From NCBI GenBank assembly GCA_039000515.1, contig JBCFYV010000259.1, positions 62,001 through 126,000 on the forward strand: a DNA stretch of 64,000 nucleotides, read 5' to 3'. Position 1 is the stretch's first letter, and the number at the start of each line of letters is the position of its first letter. A program made the translations under genes and the position numbers. A model generated the notes under the pieces. That model saw nothing but the letters and a program-made list of their open reading frames with translations, made no database searches and was not told where the DNA came from. The stretch is from Timema cristinae (lineage: Eukaryota; Arthropoda; Insecta; Phasmatodea; Timematidae). This document shows positions 38,690-49,928 of the stretch, in pieces.

Positions 38690-39200
38690 CCCCACAACAT
38701 ATCCCAGACACCAACCCGGACGGCCACCCTCTCCCTCCGCCCCTACATCTCTCCCCTCTTCGGCCACTTTACCCCATTTCCCCTTACCCTCAACCCTGAT
38801 CATCTTACCTTCACCCCTCCCACTTCTCTCCAAACCACCTATACCCTTCCCATTCTTCTCCTCTATCCCCCTCCTACCACCATAACCAGAACCCATAACG
38901 GTAATATTCCTACGAACAGTGATGCAATTCTCCACCTTCTGCATCCCCTCTTCTCTTATTTCCCTCAACCCCTCGTCCCCTCCCTATTCCTATTCACCTC
39001 TCCCAAACACTTAACCCCTTCACCGCACCCCTTCTCCCGTCACTCTCAAAACCCATTACGGTAATCTCCCTAGGAGTGCTGAGTGAATAATTGTTCGACT
39101 TTATACTTTCGCATGAGGTAGCCGGGTTACCCAAGACGCGAACCCATAATAGTAAAACTATTTTCTTCTTGCCCTCCTCATTGCACACATTTCCCCTTCA
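38690..39200. repeat. C-rich repeat, left member of an inverted pair
   Basis: This is pyrimidine-rich sequence with recurrent acccataacggtaat, acccattacggtaat and acccataatagtaa words, and a cctacgaacagtgatgcaat block near 38,908. Open frames on both strands are by-products of the skewed composition. The reverse complement of the block recurs at 39.6 and 39.73 kb. Confidence 0.5.
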
Positions 39201-39545
39201 ACTTACCCTCGCGTGTGAGACAAAGAAGTAAAATATTTCCATTATCTTTTCAGACTCATTCGGTACACATACTAGTGCCACTTACCTACCCTCTACACCA
39301 CATACACCGGTCGGGAAGCCTAACCTACTGCATGTAGACATCGCGACACAACAAAGAAATCCCTGACGGAAAACTACCTCCGGCGTCCTGACGCTGAGTT
39401 TAACATCTACTCCCGTCACACCCTTCCTTGCCCTGCCTCGCACCCTCATCTCCGTGATACGCAAAAGAAGCCGACGACTTGAACACATCTTGGGCTCACC
39501 AGTGAGGCTAGGGAGGAGGGGTATTAGAGGGTACTTTACAGTTAA
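39201..39545. other. Unassigned sequence between the inverted members
   Basis: Mixed composition with no gene recognised. A 68-residue minus-strand frame here has no domain and no splice context. Confidence 0.4.
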
Positions 39546-39985
39546 GGGTTTTTGACGTTGGTAAACCAGCTAGCACAGGTGAATGTTAAAATAAGAAGAA
39601 TTGTATCATCATTCGTAGGTGGATTATAGTAATGAGTTTTGGGTGTGGTGGGAGGATGGGCATGGTGAGAGGAGGAAGGGATATAAGTAATGTAAAGGGG
39701 GAAGTGGGAGTAGGAGAGGGTCTAGGAGAGTTGCATCATCGTTCGTAGGTTTTAGGGTGTGGTGGAAGGATGAGGGCTCTGAGGAAGGAGGGGGAAGGGT
39801 AATAGGGGAGAGGGAAGTTGGGGATGAATGAGAATGGGAAGAAAAGGTGTAGGGGAGAGGGAAGTGGGCTATAATGGGGATGGGAATAAGAGGGAGAAGG
39901 GGATAGATGAAGATGGGAAGAAGAGGTGGAAGGAGAAGTGAAGGAGATAGGGCTGGGGGTTGGGGAAGGGTGGGATTACGGTCTG
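39546..39985. repeat. G-rich repeat, right member of the inverted pair
   Basis: Two sub-copies start with gaattgtatcatcattcgta (39,598) and gagttgcatcatcgttcgta (39,728). Both are followed by a gtaatgagttttgggtgtgg-like or ttttagggtgtggtgg segment and long purine tracts. They are the reverse complement, with mismatches, of the C-rich member at 38.7-39.2 kb. Confidence 0.5.
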
Positions 39986-40208
39986 ACGTCGATGGCGATA
40001 TTTTGCTGAAAAATGTGGCCCAACCTCTTTCTTTCCCTTTCTTTTAAAGCGTTATAGGCCACTGAATGTTACTGGTTCAGATCTCAATTAAAATAATATA
40101 CAAAGTCTGGGGCGCCAAGTTTTGATGCTATCAAACACCCTTAATAAAGAAGCTAGTAATATATATGTTTTAATTCCTTGTTAAAACATAAAATAATTAA
40201 ATATAAAC

Positions 40209-40444
40209 CTTTTCGAGCATCTTGATCTGTCTTGTGTGATGCGTCTTCTCCTTAATTGAGCACCTATGCCTCTCGATGGAGGCCAGCAGTTTGATTTCCT
40301 TCTCCAGCAGTGAACAAAATAATGCTCTTCGAGCCGACTCGTGGCCAGGGATGGCTTTGATATGAGCCAACTCAGAGCGATGCCATCGTTCCACCAGAGC
40401 ATACAAAATCTCAAAATCAGCCTTGCTTTGCGGGTATGATGAAC
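40209..40444 (-). CDS. IQUB-like gene, exon 2
   Basis: The acceptor gtgtttacag precedes the block, and CTCGAAAAG is followed by gtttat, a usable though weak donor. The 236 bases give two bases completing a codon plus 78 full codons, uninterrupted. Readable motifs are KADFEILYALVERWHRSE and LLEKEIKLLASIERHR. Both match the pattern of the helical region that follows the IQ motif in IQUB (acidic-Phe-Glu-x-Leu ... Trp ... and Leu-Leu-x-Lys-Glu-x-x-Leu-Leu ... Ile). The entry phase (needs one base) equals the exit phase of exon 1, and it leaves in phase 0, as exon 3 needs. An open frame continuing upstream into the intron is coincidental. Confidence 0.72.
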
Positions 40445-40600
40445 CTGTAAACACGGCCATTTTCTCCTTTCTGATGCTATTAAGGTATTTTAAAACTACA
40501 GGGGAAAATAAAATAAAGGCGCTCGCTATCTTATGCATTGTATCCGTTATTATTATGTGTATAAAGGTAGGCCTATGTCAAAACAAGGGATATTTTTAGG

Positions 40601-40626
40601 ACCACGTCTTACTACCCATTCGGTTT
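40601..40626 (-). repeat. SINE family A tail
   Basis: ccacgtcttactacccattc plus gg is the reverse complement of the family A 3' block. The rest of the unit is not recognisable. Confidence 0.5.
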
Positions 40627-40659
40627 ATATGCCTATGTAGGACTACTAATTACACTAAT

Positions 40660-40667
40660 GTGTTAGG
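40660..40667. repeat. hAT target-site duplication, left
   Basis: gtgttagg directly precedes CAGTGGTGACTC and is identical to the 8-mer after the right end of the element. An 8-bp duplication is the hallmark of hAT insertion. Confidence 0.88.
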
Positions 40668-40875
40668 CAGTGGTGACTCCTCCTTAAGTGCGCAGATGCA
40701 AGTGCACCGCTTATAATTTCACACAAGATAGTATTTAACATTATTTTATTTAAATTATAACATTTCATAATGAATCGAATTTTTTAAATTTAAGAATATA
40801 TTTCTTAAAATTAGCTAGGCTCTTATGGGTTTCATTCTATTTACTATTTCACCTGTTTACCTGACTGCTAGCAGT

Positions 40876-41457
40876 TTTTAAAGGCACCTTTAGCTCAATT
40901 CAGAATGAAATACTTCAATGCATGCTGAATATTTGTCATGAAGAAATTTCAAAAGAAATTAATAATGCCAGTTATTTGGCTGTTAGAGCTGATGAAACAA
41001 CTGATATCTCGGTTACTTTTCAAATGGTTATAATTTACCGGTATATAGTAAAAGGAAAACCAGTGTAAAGATTTTGGAACTATGTAAATCCCCCATTTCA
41101 TGACGCTGCATCTTTGTCAAATTGTCTCAAAGAGGAAATAGATCAACATGTAGAGAAAGAGCCTCATTAGTTAATAGCACAATTATATGATGGTGCTTCA
41201 GTTATGAGTGGATCTCTCAATGGTGTTCAGGCTAAAATAAAGCAGAGCTATCCTAACGCTGCTTATGTTCACTGTCATGCACATCAACTAAATTTAATAA
41301 TATTAAATGCAGCTTCAATTAATCGTAATGTCCGTATATTTTTCGCCAGTTTAGGAGGATTTTGTACATTTTTTTCTAATTCCCCTCAGAGAACAGCGAT
41401 TTTAGATAAAGTTGGGGTTAATCGTTTACCACGGCCAGCACCTACAAAATGGAACTT
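40876..41457 (+). pseudogene. hAT transposase, 5' part (DUF4371-type core)
   Basis: A frame reading IQNEILQCMLNICHEEI and RADETTDISV, then after stops YDGASVMSGSLNGVQAKI and YVHCHAHQLNLIILNAAS, matches the catalytic core of DUF4371-type hAT transposases (Asp-Glu-Thr-Thr-Asp block, Cys-x-x-His-x-Leu-Asn-Leu block). Stops near 41,066 and 41,168 interrupt it. The frame runs into the LTR at 41,458 in the middle of PTKWNF; the next residues resume at 50,463. The N-terminal zinc finger is absent. Confidence 0.82.
41454..41457. repeat. Gypsy target-site duplication, left (ACTT)
   Basis: ACTT before the 5' LTR equals ACTT at 50,463-50,466 after the 3' LTR. Four bases are within the normal range for Gypsy integrases. 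Confidence 0.75.
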
Positions 41458-41993
41458 TGTAATGATATGAAATTATACATATCAATATGTTATTATTCAA
41501 ATCTATATTCAAAATTACTATATTTAATATTTGAGCAGGTAGTAAGATTTATTTGTGTAGAACTGTCGAGTTGTAAGGTGTGGTGAAATCCTTCTACGTC
41601 TCTATTTAAAAAGACAACGCACTTTCCGTGGAAAGAGACGCACCTGGATGACCTCACCCCTTTTCTTCTATGAATCTTCGAGAAGGAAATGTCGCTTGAT
41701 ATACCCTTGAAATGCGCACATCTCCTCACTGCTGGTGATCCTTCCTTCTCGACAAGAACACGTATAGCTAAGATTCATTTAACGAAATAGTCGGGCTTTT
41801 ATCAAATAAAAAATGCGTGTGATATCTAGCTAAAAGTATAGATAGTTCATTCATTTAAAATTAAAATAAAATACTATAAAAAGGAATACCAGAACTTTTA
41901 ATTTATAAAATAATATAATTAATTATTAAAATAATATCTCCCTTACGATGGCGTATTAGACATTTCTTATCAGGCTAGCGTTTAATTATTACA
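41458..41993 (+). repeat. 5' LTR
   Basis: It begins TGTAATGATATGAAATTATA, ends TTTAATTATTACA and is repeated almost exactly at 49,929-50,462. The 6-bp terminal inverted repeat TGTAAT/ATTACA is perfect. A promoter and polyadenylation signal must lie in it by family logic but are not resolved. An antisense open frame of about 75 codons occurs in both LTRs and has no domain. Confidence 0.93.
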
Positions 41994-41997
41994 ATAA

Positions 41998-42015
41998 TGG
42001 CTTCCCAACGTGGAG
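41998..42015 (+). promoter_or_regulatory. Primer-binding site, tRNA-Lys-like
   Basis: Four bases after the LTR the sequence TGGCTTCCCAACGTGGAG begins. It resembles the complement of a tRNA-Lys 3' end (TGGCGCCCAACGTGG type) with two central mismatches. This is where minus-strand DNA synthesis would have been primed. Confidence 0.65.
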
Positions 42016-42302
42016 GGCCTGATAAGCTGAGTTTAAAAAATAATATATATACATAAATTCAGTTCACAACCCGAGAAAGTGAAAGTGAGTGCTCAAAGAA
42101 CAGTGAAAGTGCCGAAAACAGCTTAAGTACTTTAAAAAAACAAAACAGGTGACTTAAGAAGAAGTTCCAAAGCAGGTAAATTCAAAGGGAGAACTTCCAA
42201 ATCAGGTAGCTTCACAAGAAGGTCAATGCTTCTAGACTTCAGGTGAAGTACGCAGGGAGAATCTTACGTAAGTCATCAACAACAACAAAAATTGCATCAA
42301 AT

Positions 42303-43970
42303 ATGGAAGAGATAGACAGTAGTAGCAGTGAAGATAACCTTCCCCTAGCACAATATTTCCAACCAAATAGTAAAAGAACATTCTTGTTTAGAACTATCTG
42401 ATCAGGAACAAAGTGAACAACAAATTAAGAAGGTAGTTGGACCAATAGCTCATAAAGAAGAAGACTTAAGGGGGGTGGAGAATGTTTCAAAGGTAGAAGG
42501 TATAGCTCAACAAACCACCTCAGCAAATGACCTCAATGTAGTATTAATGCAGTTAATGCAGCAAATGAAAGAGAGTAGTGAAAAGAGTGAAATGTTAAAT
42601 CAGCAAATGAAAGAGAGTAGTGAAAAGTTGAGTCAGAAAATAGATGAAAATAGTCAGAAAATATATGAAAGGTTCGACGAAACTAGTCAGGAGCTACAAA
42701 AAAATAGTCAGGAGCTACAAAAAAAACTAGCCAGGAGCTATGAGAAAATAATCAGAAACTAAACATTAAGTTTGATGAAAAATTTAAGGACGTAAATGAA
42801 CAATTCAACAGGTTAGAACAATAATTACAGAGTAAATTTCGAGAAGTTCAAAACGACTTTGACCAAAAATTACAGAAAGTACAACAACAGACTAAAAGTG
42901 ACCAAATGCAGGTAAGGGACGAACTACAGACGCTTAGGGAAGACTGTAGTAAGTCAGAAAAGCAGACGAATGAGCAGATAAAAGAACTCAAAGATGCAAA
43001 GGAAAACTTGTTTAGACAGGACTCTTTAAATTCTAAGGTAAAAACTACTCAGGAAAGTTGCAAAAAAAAATAAAAATGAAATTCTAGAACGGGTACAAAA
43101 TTTAACAGAACGGTTTGCGACTGTTGAAAAAGAGCAACAAATATATAGTGATAACCTTAAATTCCAAAATGACCTCTTTGATGGACACACTGTACCAGAT
43201 GTGTACATAAAGGAAATAGTTGACCACCAATTGGACAAATTTAAGGACAACTTGACAGAGACTGTAGACAAGACGTCACAAACAGTCAAACAAATGCGAC
43301 AACAATTAGAACAGGCTAAGTCAAAATATGACGAGGTAGTAGAAAAAGGGACGCTAATTACCACTGGTGCCTTAGTATTACCCAGTACAGGCATACAGAA
43401 TCAACTAATGGAATCTGTACCCACCTTCAGTGGAAATAATGATAGGGTGCATGCTGTACAATTTTTGAAAAAGATGGATAGACTTTTTGAAAATAGTAAA
43501 CTCACCGAAGCACAAAAAAATAGCATTTTTTAATTCAAAGTTAGTAGGTGACGCTGAAGCGTGGCTGAATAATCATGAGGCTGAATATACATCCTATGAA
43601 GCAATAAAGATACCTTTTCGTAAAAGATTTTGGTCCGTGTATAAGCAGGACAAATTAGTAAATGATATTTTTACAGGCCGGTATGATCCACATCGAGGGC
43701 CTATGTGTGACTATTACAATAGATATGCCATGCAGGCAGGGAATTTGGACATCCCTATTGACGAGGAAAGATTAGTAAATCAGTTATTGCATCACTTTCC
43801 ACGTGAAATACAAGATGCTCTTATAGCTGCTAGAGTAAAAACTAGTGTTGAAATGAGAGAAATTCTAGAAATATTTGATGAGCGCTCTAGGAGAGAAAGG
43901 TTGAAACCACACAAACTAAGAAAGCTCATTTCAAAATGGAGGAAACCATTTAAATAGGGAGAGTAGACAT
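42303..43970 (+). pseudogene. Gypsy gag region
   Basis: The first part (42,475-42,762 and the following broken frames to about 43,330) is a long Gln/Lys/Glu/Ser-rich coiled coil with repeated QQMKESSEK units. The capsid-like part is read in 43,201-43,533 and, after a shift, 43,487-43,957. It includes VPTFSGNN and a Trp-Leu block (DAEAWLNNHE), followed by a conserved basic and acidic helix region, as in Retrotrans_gag domains. Gag forms the virus-like particle. At least three frame breaks are present. The first ATG is not certain; 42,303 is the earliest in-context ATG, 42,475 starts the first long frame. Confidence 0.75.
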
Positions 43971-44320
43971 AACCAGGCACGACCTATCCAGAGATCGAAC
44001 CAGGAGTCGAGAAATCGAACTTGGGAAATTCCAATAATCAGGGAAACCATTTTAATCCTAATTACACTAATCCTAATCAAAAGGGAAATTATTCTAATCC
44101 TAATTACAAGGGAGATTTTTCTAGAGCACCAGGGGATAGAATAAACTTAATCCAAAGAAAAGAACACAAGGGTAACGTTAGTCAACAAAGAAATCAGCTG
44201 ATGGACACAGACCTTGAAAAAATAGAATCACACCCACAGCAACCTAGTCTCAAAACCAATGTCATTGTTCATGAAGAACCGGGACAAAACTTACAAAAAA
44301 ATGGTCAGACAAGTCATTGA
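43971..44320 (+). pseudogene. Gypsy gag C-terminal Asn/Gly-rich linker
   Basis: The 99-residue frame 44,021-44,320 starts with repeated Asn-Pro-Asn-Tyr and Gly-Asn-Tyr units and continues into a charged tail. It has no CCHC zinc knuckle, which many Gypsy gag proteins carry. It sits between capsid and protease and is probably the nucleocapsid/linker portion with RNA-binding character; this is inferred from position and composition. Confidence 0.55.
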
Positions 44321-44875
44321 GTTGCCCGACAATGACATCCACTCAAGTTAGAGAAAGGGCCGATACTTTAGAAAACTGTCAAAAAAATATTTGTGGTGAT
44401 TTGAAAATAAATAGTATTTTACAGGGTGACCCAAAAGAAGATTTACTTTTTGAAGGCAATGAATATAAAAAACATAGCAAAGCCGTCTCACCTGAAATAG
44501 AAGGTAAAATTAATGGAAGAACTATAAAGTGTCTCATAGATACTGGATCTGAAATAACAGCCATTTCAGGGGAATACTATGAACAATTGTGTAAACAGAA
44601 TCCCAAAGAAGCTATTCCCACCACTCCCTGTGAGTAATGTAACTATTATGTGCGCAACAGGAGCTAAAAATAAAAAGGTAAAAAGACAGATATTATTGGA
44701 TGTAGAGATAGGGGGAAATGAAATGACTATTATATTCTTGGTTATAGAAGGTCTTAACGTCTCAGCAATTTTAGGTGCAGATTGGATGGTCAGCCTAAAT
44801 GCAGTAGTTAATTTTCAAAGTAAGCAAATATCAATTAATAAAGAACCCTATAATACAAATGTTCCATTTGTAGGA
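44321..44875 (+). pseudogene. Gypsy protease
   Basis: The frame 44,317-44,637 contains LIDTGSEITAISGEYY, with the catalytic Asp-Thr-Gly at about 44,539-44,547. After a frame change near 44,620 the next frame carries the second conserved strand AILGADWM. Together these are the two halves of a retropepsin-type aspartic protease that processes Gag-Pol. The frame change removes the continuous reading. Confidence 0.82.
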
Positions 44876-44999
44876 GAGTCAGAATCGAATTTGCTATGTA
44901 TGCATATAACAGGGGTGGTTAATAAAAATTATAATAGCTCTTTGATAATTAGAAAGAAGGTAGAGGTTAGACAAATAACCATAGATGACCCAAAGATAC

Positions 45000-45925
45000 C
45001 CTGGGGGGAAATAGAAGATAAAATAGGCCAGATGGTAGAAATTCCTATTGAACGCAAACAGAAATTACTTGAAGTGATGTGGCAGTTTAAAGATATATTT
45101 TCTAAAAAACCAGGGCTAAACAAATTTTATAAATGTCAATTACAGGTGTCAAACCAAGAACCCTTTAACTGTAAATCGTATCCTGTACCATACAGTCAAC
45201 GGCAGGCCGTAGAAGAGACTTTAAATCACATGATGAACTGGGACATTAATGAGCGGTGTAGCTCAGAGATAATAAATCCAATAGTGGTTGTAAACAAAAA
45301 AGATGGGGGGTTAGGCTATGTTTAGACGCTAGACGAGTAAATCAAATCTGATAAATGATAATGAAACCCCGCACCTGCCAGTGAATTAATACAGAAATTT
45401 GATGGATGTCAGTACTTAACCTCACTAGACCTTGTATCATCGTTCTGGCAAATTGAATTAGAACAGAAATCACGCAAGTATACGTCATTTATGTATAATG
45501 GAAGAACGTATTGCTTTAAAAGAATGCCATTTGGATTATGCGTCTCAACCAGTAAATTTATAAGAGGACTAGAAGCCGTCCTGGGAGAAGAAGTACTTAA
45601 TTTTGTAACCTTATATGTAGACGATATTTTAATAGCATCAAAAACATACGAAGAGCATATCGAACAACTTAGTATGGTATTAAAAAAACTTCAGGAAGGG
45701 GGAATGAATGTTAATCTACATAAGTCATCAATTTTATGCAAAGAAGTCAATTTCCTAGGTCACGTAATCTCCGCAGGTGGGATTTCTGCAGACCCAGCAA
45801 AAACAAAAGCAATTAGAGAATTTCCAACACCAATAAATAAGAAATAACTTCAGGCATTTTTAGGACTGATAAATTACTATAGAAAATTTACTAAACATCA
45901 CTCTGATCTTGTATACCCCTTGTTA
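45000..45925 (+). pseudogene. Gypsy reverse transcriptase
   Basis: The frame ending at 45,325 reads the RT entry region, including PIVVVNKKDGG; a shift at about 45,310 then leads to LCLDARRVNQ. The frame 45,491-45,847 carries RMPFGL and YVDDILIAS, with catalytic Asp-Asp at about 45,617-45,622, and NFLGHVIS. A stop then interrupts before LQAFLGLINYYRKF, the thumb/connection start. These are the canonical RT blocks in order. The element relied on this enzyme to copy its RNA into DNA. Confidence 0.88.
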
Positions 45926-46440
45926 CGATTAATTAGAAAGAAGAAGAATGGTTCTGGGAGAGGTAGAGGATGCTGCAATGCTAAGGATAAAACAACAATT
46001 CATTAATACCGTGATGTTAAAACACCCTGATTTAAGTAAACCAATGTGCGTTGCAACAGATGCATCGGGAGAAGCAATAGGAGGTGAGCTCTTTCAACTA
46101 GACGAACAGGGTGATCACAGACCAATAGCCTTTGCTAGTAGGGTGCTAAACGGCCCTGAACTAAACTACACAATCACAGAAAAGGAACTATTAGCAATAG
46201 TATTTGCATGCCAACAATTCCGAATTTATATTTATTGGAGACCCACAAATTTATATACTGATCATAAGGCTCTTATTTTTATAAATAAATGTAAACTTTT
46301 GCATGGTAGACTAACTCGATGGATCTTATTACTTCAAGAATACAATTTGAATATTCAATACGTCCCGGGTGTTGAGCACACTGTACCAGATACAATTTCA
46401 CGGTATCCAGCACAAGGAGTGGTTAAACACGCCACTGATT
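45926..46440 (+). pseudogene. Gypsy RNase H
   Basis: The 360-residue frame from 45,948 begins just after a frame break and contains CVATDASGEAIGG, YTITEKELLAIVFA and LYTDHKAL, which supply the acidic catalytic residues. It then reads YVPGVEHTVPDTISRYP, the typical end of the Gypsy RNase H domain. This is the longest unbroken frame of the element. Confidence 0.88.
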
Positions 46441-47704
46441 CAGAGTTTAAGATATTAGCACAAAGAAAAAATACCAGTAGTGAACAGGATAGGAAAATCA
46501 AACAGGAATTGCCAACCCTACAAAAAGAGGACCCTAGACTTAAGTTGGTGTTTGAAGAATTAAAAAAAAATAACCTCAAAATAGAAATTCAAGATCGATA
46601 CCAAATTCATGATAATTTATTATTTAAAAGAACGTTGTCAACAAACATTTGGACCATCTGTATTCCTAAAAAATTAATTGAGGTAGTAATTGATCATTGT
46701 CATCAGCAATATGGACACGTGGGAGTTAAAAAGTGTCAAAAGGTATTACAAGAATCATGTAATTTTCCACAAATGTACAAGTCAATTGCAAAAGAATTGC
46801 GTAGCTGTGATATATGCCAAAAAAGTAAAATTTCAAATGTCAAATATGAGGGTTTGATGAAAAATATATTGACAGACGAGCCACTAAAACTAGTATTTGT
46901 TGATCTATTTGGCCCACTCCCTTCCAGTGTTAGGGGTGTGCAATTTATTTTCGTCGTTTTAGACATCTGTACCAAAATATATAAAACTATATTCGATCAG
47001 AAGGGCTACTGCAACTATTATTACCAATAAAATAATCAAAAGCTATTTTAATGGTGTAGGTAAACCACAAACAATAGTATCAGATCATGGCTCACAGTTC
47101 GTAGGAAAAAAGTGGCGTGAAGCTATGGCAAAAGAAGGGATAGTTGTAAATACACCTCTATATATCACCTTCATAGTAATGGTGTGGAAAGGGCTAATAG
47201 AGAGATTGGACGATTCTTAAGACTGTTCTGCCACCAGAACCATGCCTCATGGGCGTCCTATGTTACAAGAATAGAAGATTGTTTAAATAGTGTAACTCAT
47301 GAAAGTACCGGATATACCCCACTAGAGCTAATTAAAGGGATTAGACCTAGTAGAAAACTAGAAGAAATATTTAATTTTCCACCTAGGACAGAACCGGATA
47401 GAGAAACATAACTTTACTTGGCTATAGAAAATTTAAGAAGTGCAGCAGAAAGACGAACTCAATATCATAATAAAAAGATATCTAAGCCTATCAAATATGA
47501 AATAGGGCAACTAGTATTGGTAAAATCACATAAACAATCGTCCAGCCTGAATAAAGAGATAAAGAAATTCTTTCTTTTATTCAAGGGACCTTTTGAGGTT
47601 ATAAAACAAATTGGTCATAATGTTTATTTAGTGCGAGACCCAGTTACGTTATAAATAAAAGGTAACTACAATTTGACTGAATTAAGATCTTATTATAAAA
47701 AATG
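46441..47704 (+). pseudogene. Gypsy integrase
   Basis: The same frame continues into an HHCC zinc region (HCHQQYGHVGVKKC ... CDICQ) and the first catalytic-core Asp (FVDLFGPLP). A shift near 46,990 breaks it. VSDHGSQF, with the second Asp, lies at about 47,079-47,102 in another frame. The Asn-Gly-x-Glu-Arg-Ala-Asn block with the catalytic Glu falls at about 47,170-47,200. Two more pieces (47,184-47,411; 47,418-47,654) cover the core end and the C-terminal SH3-like domain (GPFEVIKQIGHNVYLV). No chromodomain is seen. Integrase inserts the DNA copy. Confidence 0.86.
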
Positions 47705-49910
47705 AGCAAATCAATATTAATATATATATTAATTTTGTCCATTGATTCCACAATCGCCTGGCAAATTTCATTGTTATGTCAAAATAAAGAGAGTTTAATA
47801 TCATATAATTTTAATATGTAATAGGTGTTCAGAATTGAACCCTAGGTCTGTACACAAAGAAGAAATACATTTACCTTGTAATTAAATGCGACTTAGGTTT
47901 GTAGTTACTAGAAATCCTACGCAGGTTTGTAGCGTTGAATGTATATCAACGTTAGTTAGTAGTTACTAAAAAAAAATACGACGAATATTTTCTAAGAAAA
48001 TATATTGTTACAAAAAAAAAAAGATGGAGAATAACCCTTGTCCATCATATTCAATTCTCAGAGAAAAGGATTTCTTTGACAAAGAAATGTTTAAAGTAAA
48101 CAACTATAATGGCCAGTAAGGCGGGTAGCATTTTTCTACATGAAAGTAACAAAAATAAACTTTTTTTTTTTACCTATCTCACACTATCTCTTTCTCTGAC
48201 TATATTGTAATAGAAGATAGTTTTTTCTATGTACATGTCTTAAATTATATCATAAATTTTGTAAAACTTTAAGTATAATTTTAATGAGATAAGGCTAATA
48301 AATAAATTAGTTCAAGGTTCTATGAATATTAAATTCTATGTATTCTGTATATTATATTAAGCAAAGATGATTAATATTGAATTATGTGTTGTACTACACA
48401 TGTGTTAAGCAAGAATGATTAAAATGGAATTTTGTGTGTTGTATTAATAATGTATTAACAAGGAAGCATTTCAATGTTACTATATTAAGTGTGTCATCTT
48501 TATTAGACAAGCTGTGTTTAGATAAATAATATTAATTTATCAAGGGTTTATCATAGAAAAGTAGTTTATGTAATTCATTAAAGGTGCCTTAAAAGCAATA
48601 ATATTCAAAATATCGATTCATCAATAACAGTCGGGAAATTTTAAAGATAGAATTTAAATGCAGTATCAAACAAGGGTCAAGGTATGAACCTATTACAAAA
48701 CAATAAAAATGTTGAAGTTTGTAAGAAATTTTATAGGCCAAAGAAATGAACGAGTACTAAGAATCTTTGATACAGAGTTAAAAAAAAAATTGACCGATCT
48801 AAATGATCGATATGAATTAAATATATTTGTTTACGACATCCAGTAATGATCGTTCATGGTAAAGTACCATCATAAATGCAAGGTGTCTAAAGAAAAGGAG
48901 GGTATGTTTTAAATTCGCTTGGTATGGATAGGTAGTTATGCAATGATATGAATTATAGTCGTAGGTTTAATATCTAGTCTTCGTGGAAGATACACCAGTT
49001 GAAGGTGAAGAACTCGTCGTCGATCCTAATTGCACCAAATAAGATGAGCTCCGTCGTTGATCCAATATACATTAAGGTGAGTTAAGTCGTTATAAATAAA
49101 AATATAGATTGGGAGGAATTGCCCCATAAAATCTATTTATGTGAGTCTGCGTCATTGAAGAAAGCTAAGATAATAGTCGACATAATTCATTTTGTTTAAA
49201 CCTATACCAGGGAAGGAATTAAAGTTGTCTAATGAGATTTTCTGGTGTGTTTCGTAAACAAATTAAAACAATATAATTAATAACAAAACTAGATAAAAGT
49301 ATTCAACGGTGAACTAAAGGAGAATGTCAAATATTTTGTCTTGGCCTATAAAATAAAATAAAAAATAGCTGGAGCAAAGGCTGATTTAATTAAAGTCGTA
49401 TAAAAAAAAGTTAACTTAATTAAAATCAAATTGATTTGATTAAAACATTGTTAAAAATCAAGGGATAGTCACGGGATTAAGGAGGATCGATCAATGAATA
49501 TTGAGATAGATAATTTAAAACATTGTGTAATAAAACAATTAAATTAAGGGTTTTATCTACATTGTATAACATATTATATTAAATATGTCAAATATATTGT
49601 ATTAAGTAAATAAAATGTAATTTTGGTTAAATATTTTAGAACTAAGATTTTCTGAATAATGCTATTGGAAAAAAAAAATAATAAAGAAAACACATTATTT
49701 TAGTGTGACATTGTTAAAAAAAAAAGTCTTTTCTGTTTTGTTGTATGTAACAAAGGAATTTCAAGAGAGAAAGTATGGTTGAGGACAAACCTTAACTCAA
49801 CAATTGTACTTAAAAATAAGTTTGTTCTGTATATTCAATTTTAAGTGTATTTATAAGAAACTTGTACATTATGTAATTGCTGTTAGATATCACACACGTT
49901 CAATCTTTCC
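47705..49910. other. Non-coding internal 3' region of the Gypsy element
   Basis: Some 2.2 kb of AT-rich sequence without a frame longer than 60 codons. No envelope-like signal peptide, membrane span or glycoprotein is recognisable. It may be a long 3' untranslated region or a fully eroded third gene. Confidence 0.55.
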
Positions 49911-49928
49911 AGCAATTAGGGGGGTAAC
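49911..49928 (+). promoter_or_regulatory. Possible polypurine tract
   Basis: aattaggggggtaac lies directly before the 3' LTR. It is short and not purely purine, so the assignment rests on position. Confidence 0.4.

Noticed and set aside
38657..39064. 103- and 128-codon frames on opposite strands
   Set aside because: They are explained by C-rich/G-rich skew; the sequence is part of an inverted repeat and the translations are Pro/Thr/Ser or Gly/Arg/Glu strings.
41493..41729. Antisense frame repeated at 49,964-50,191
   Set aside because: It lies wholly in the LTRs, which explains its duplication; no domain is seen.
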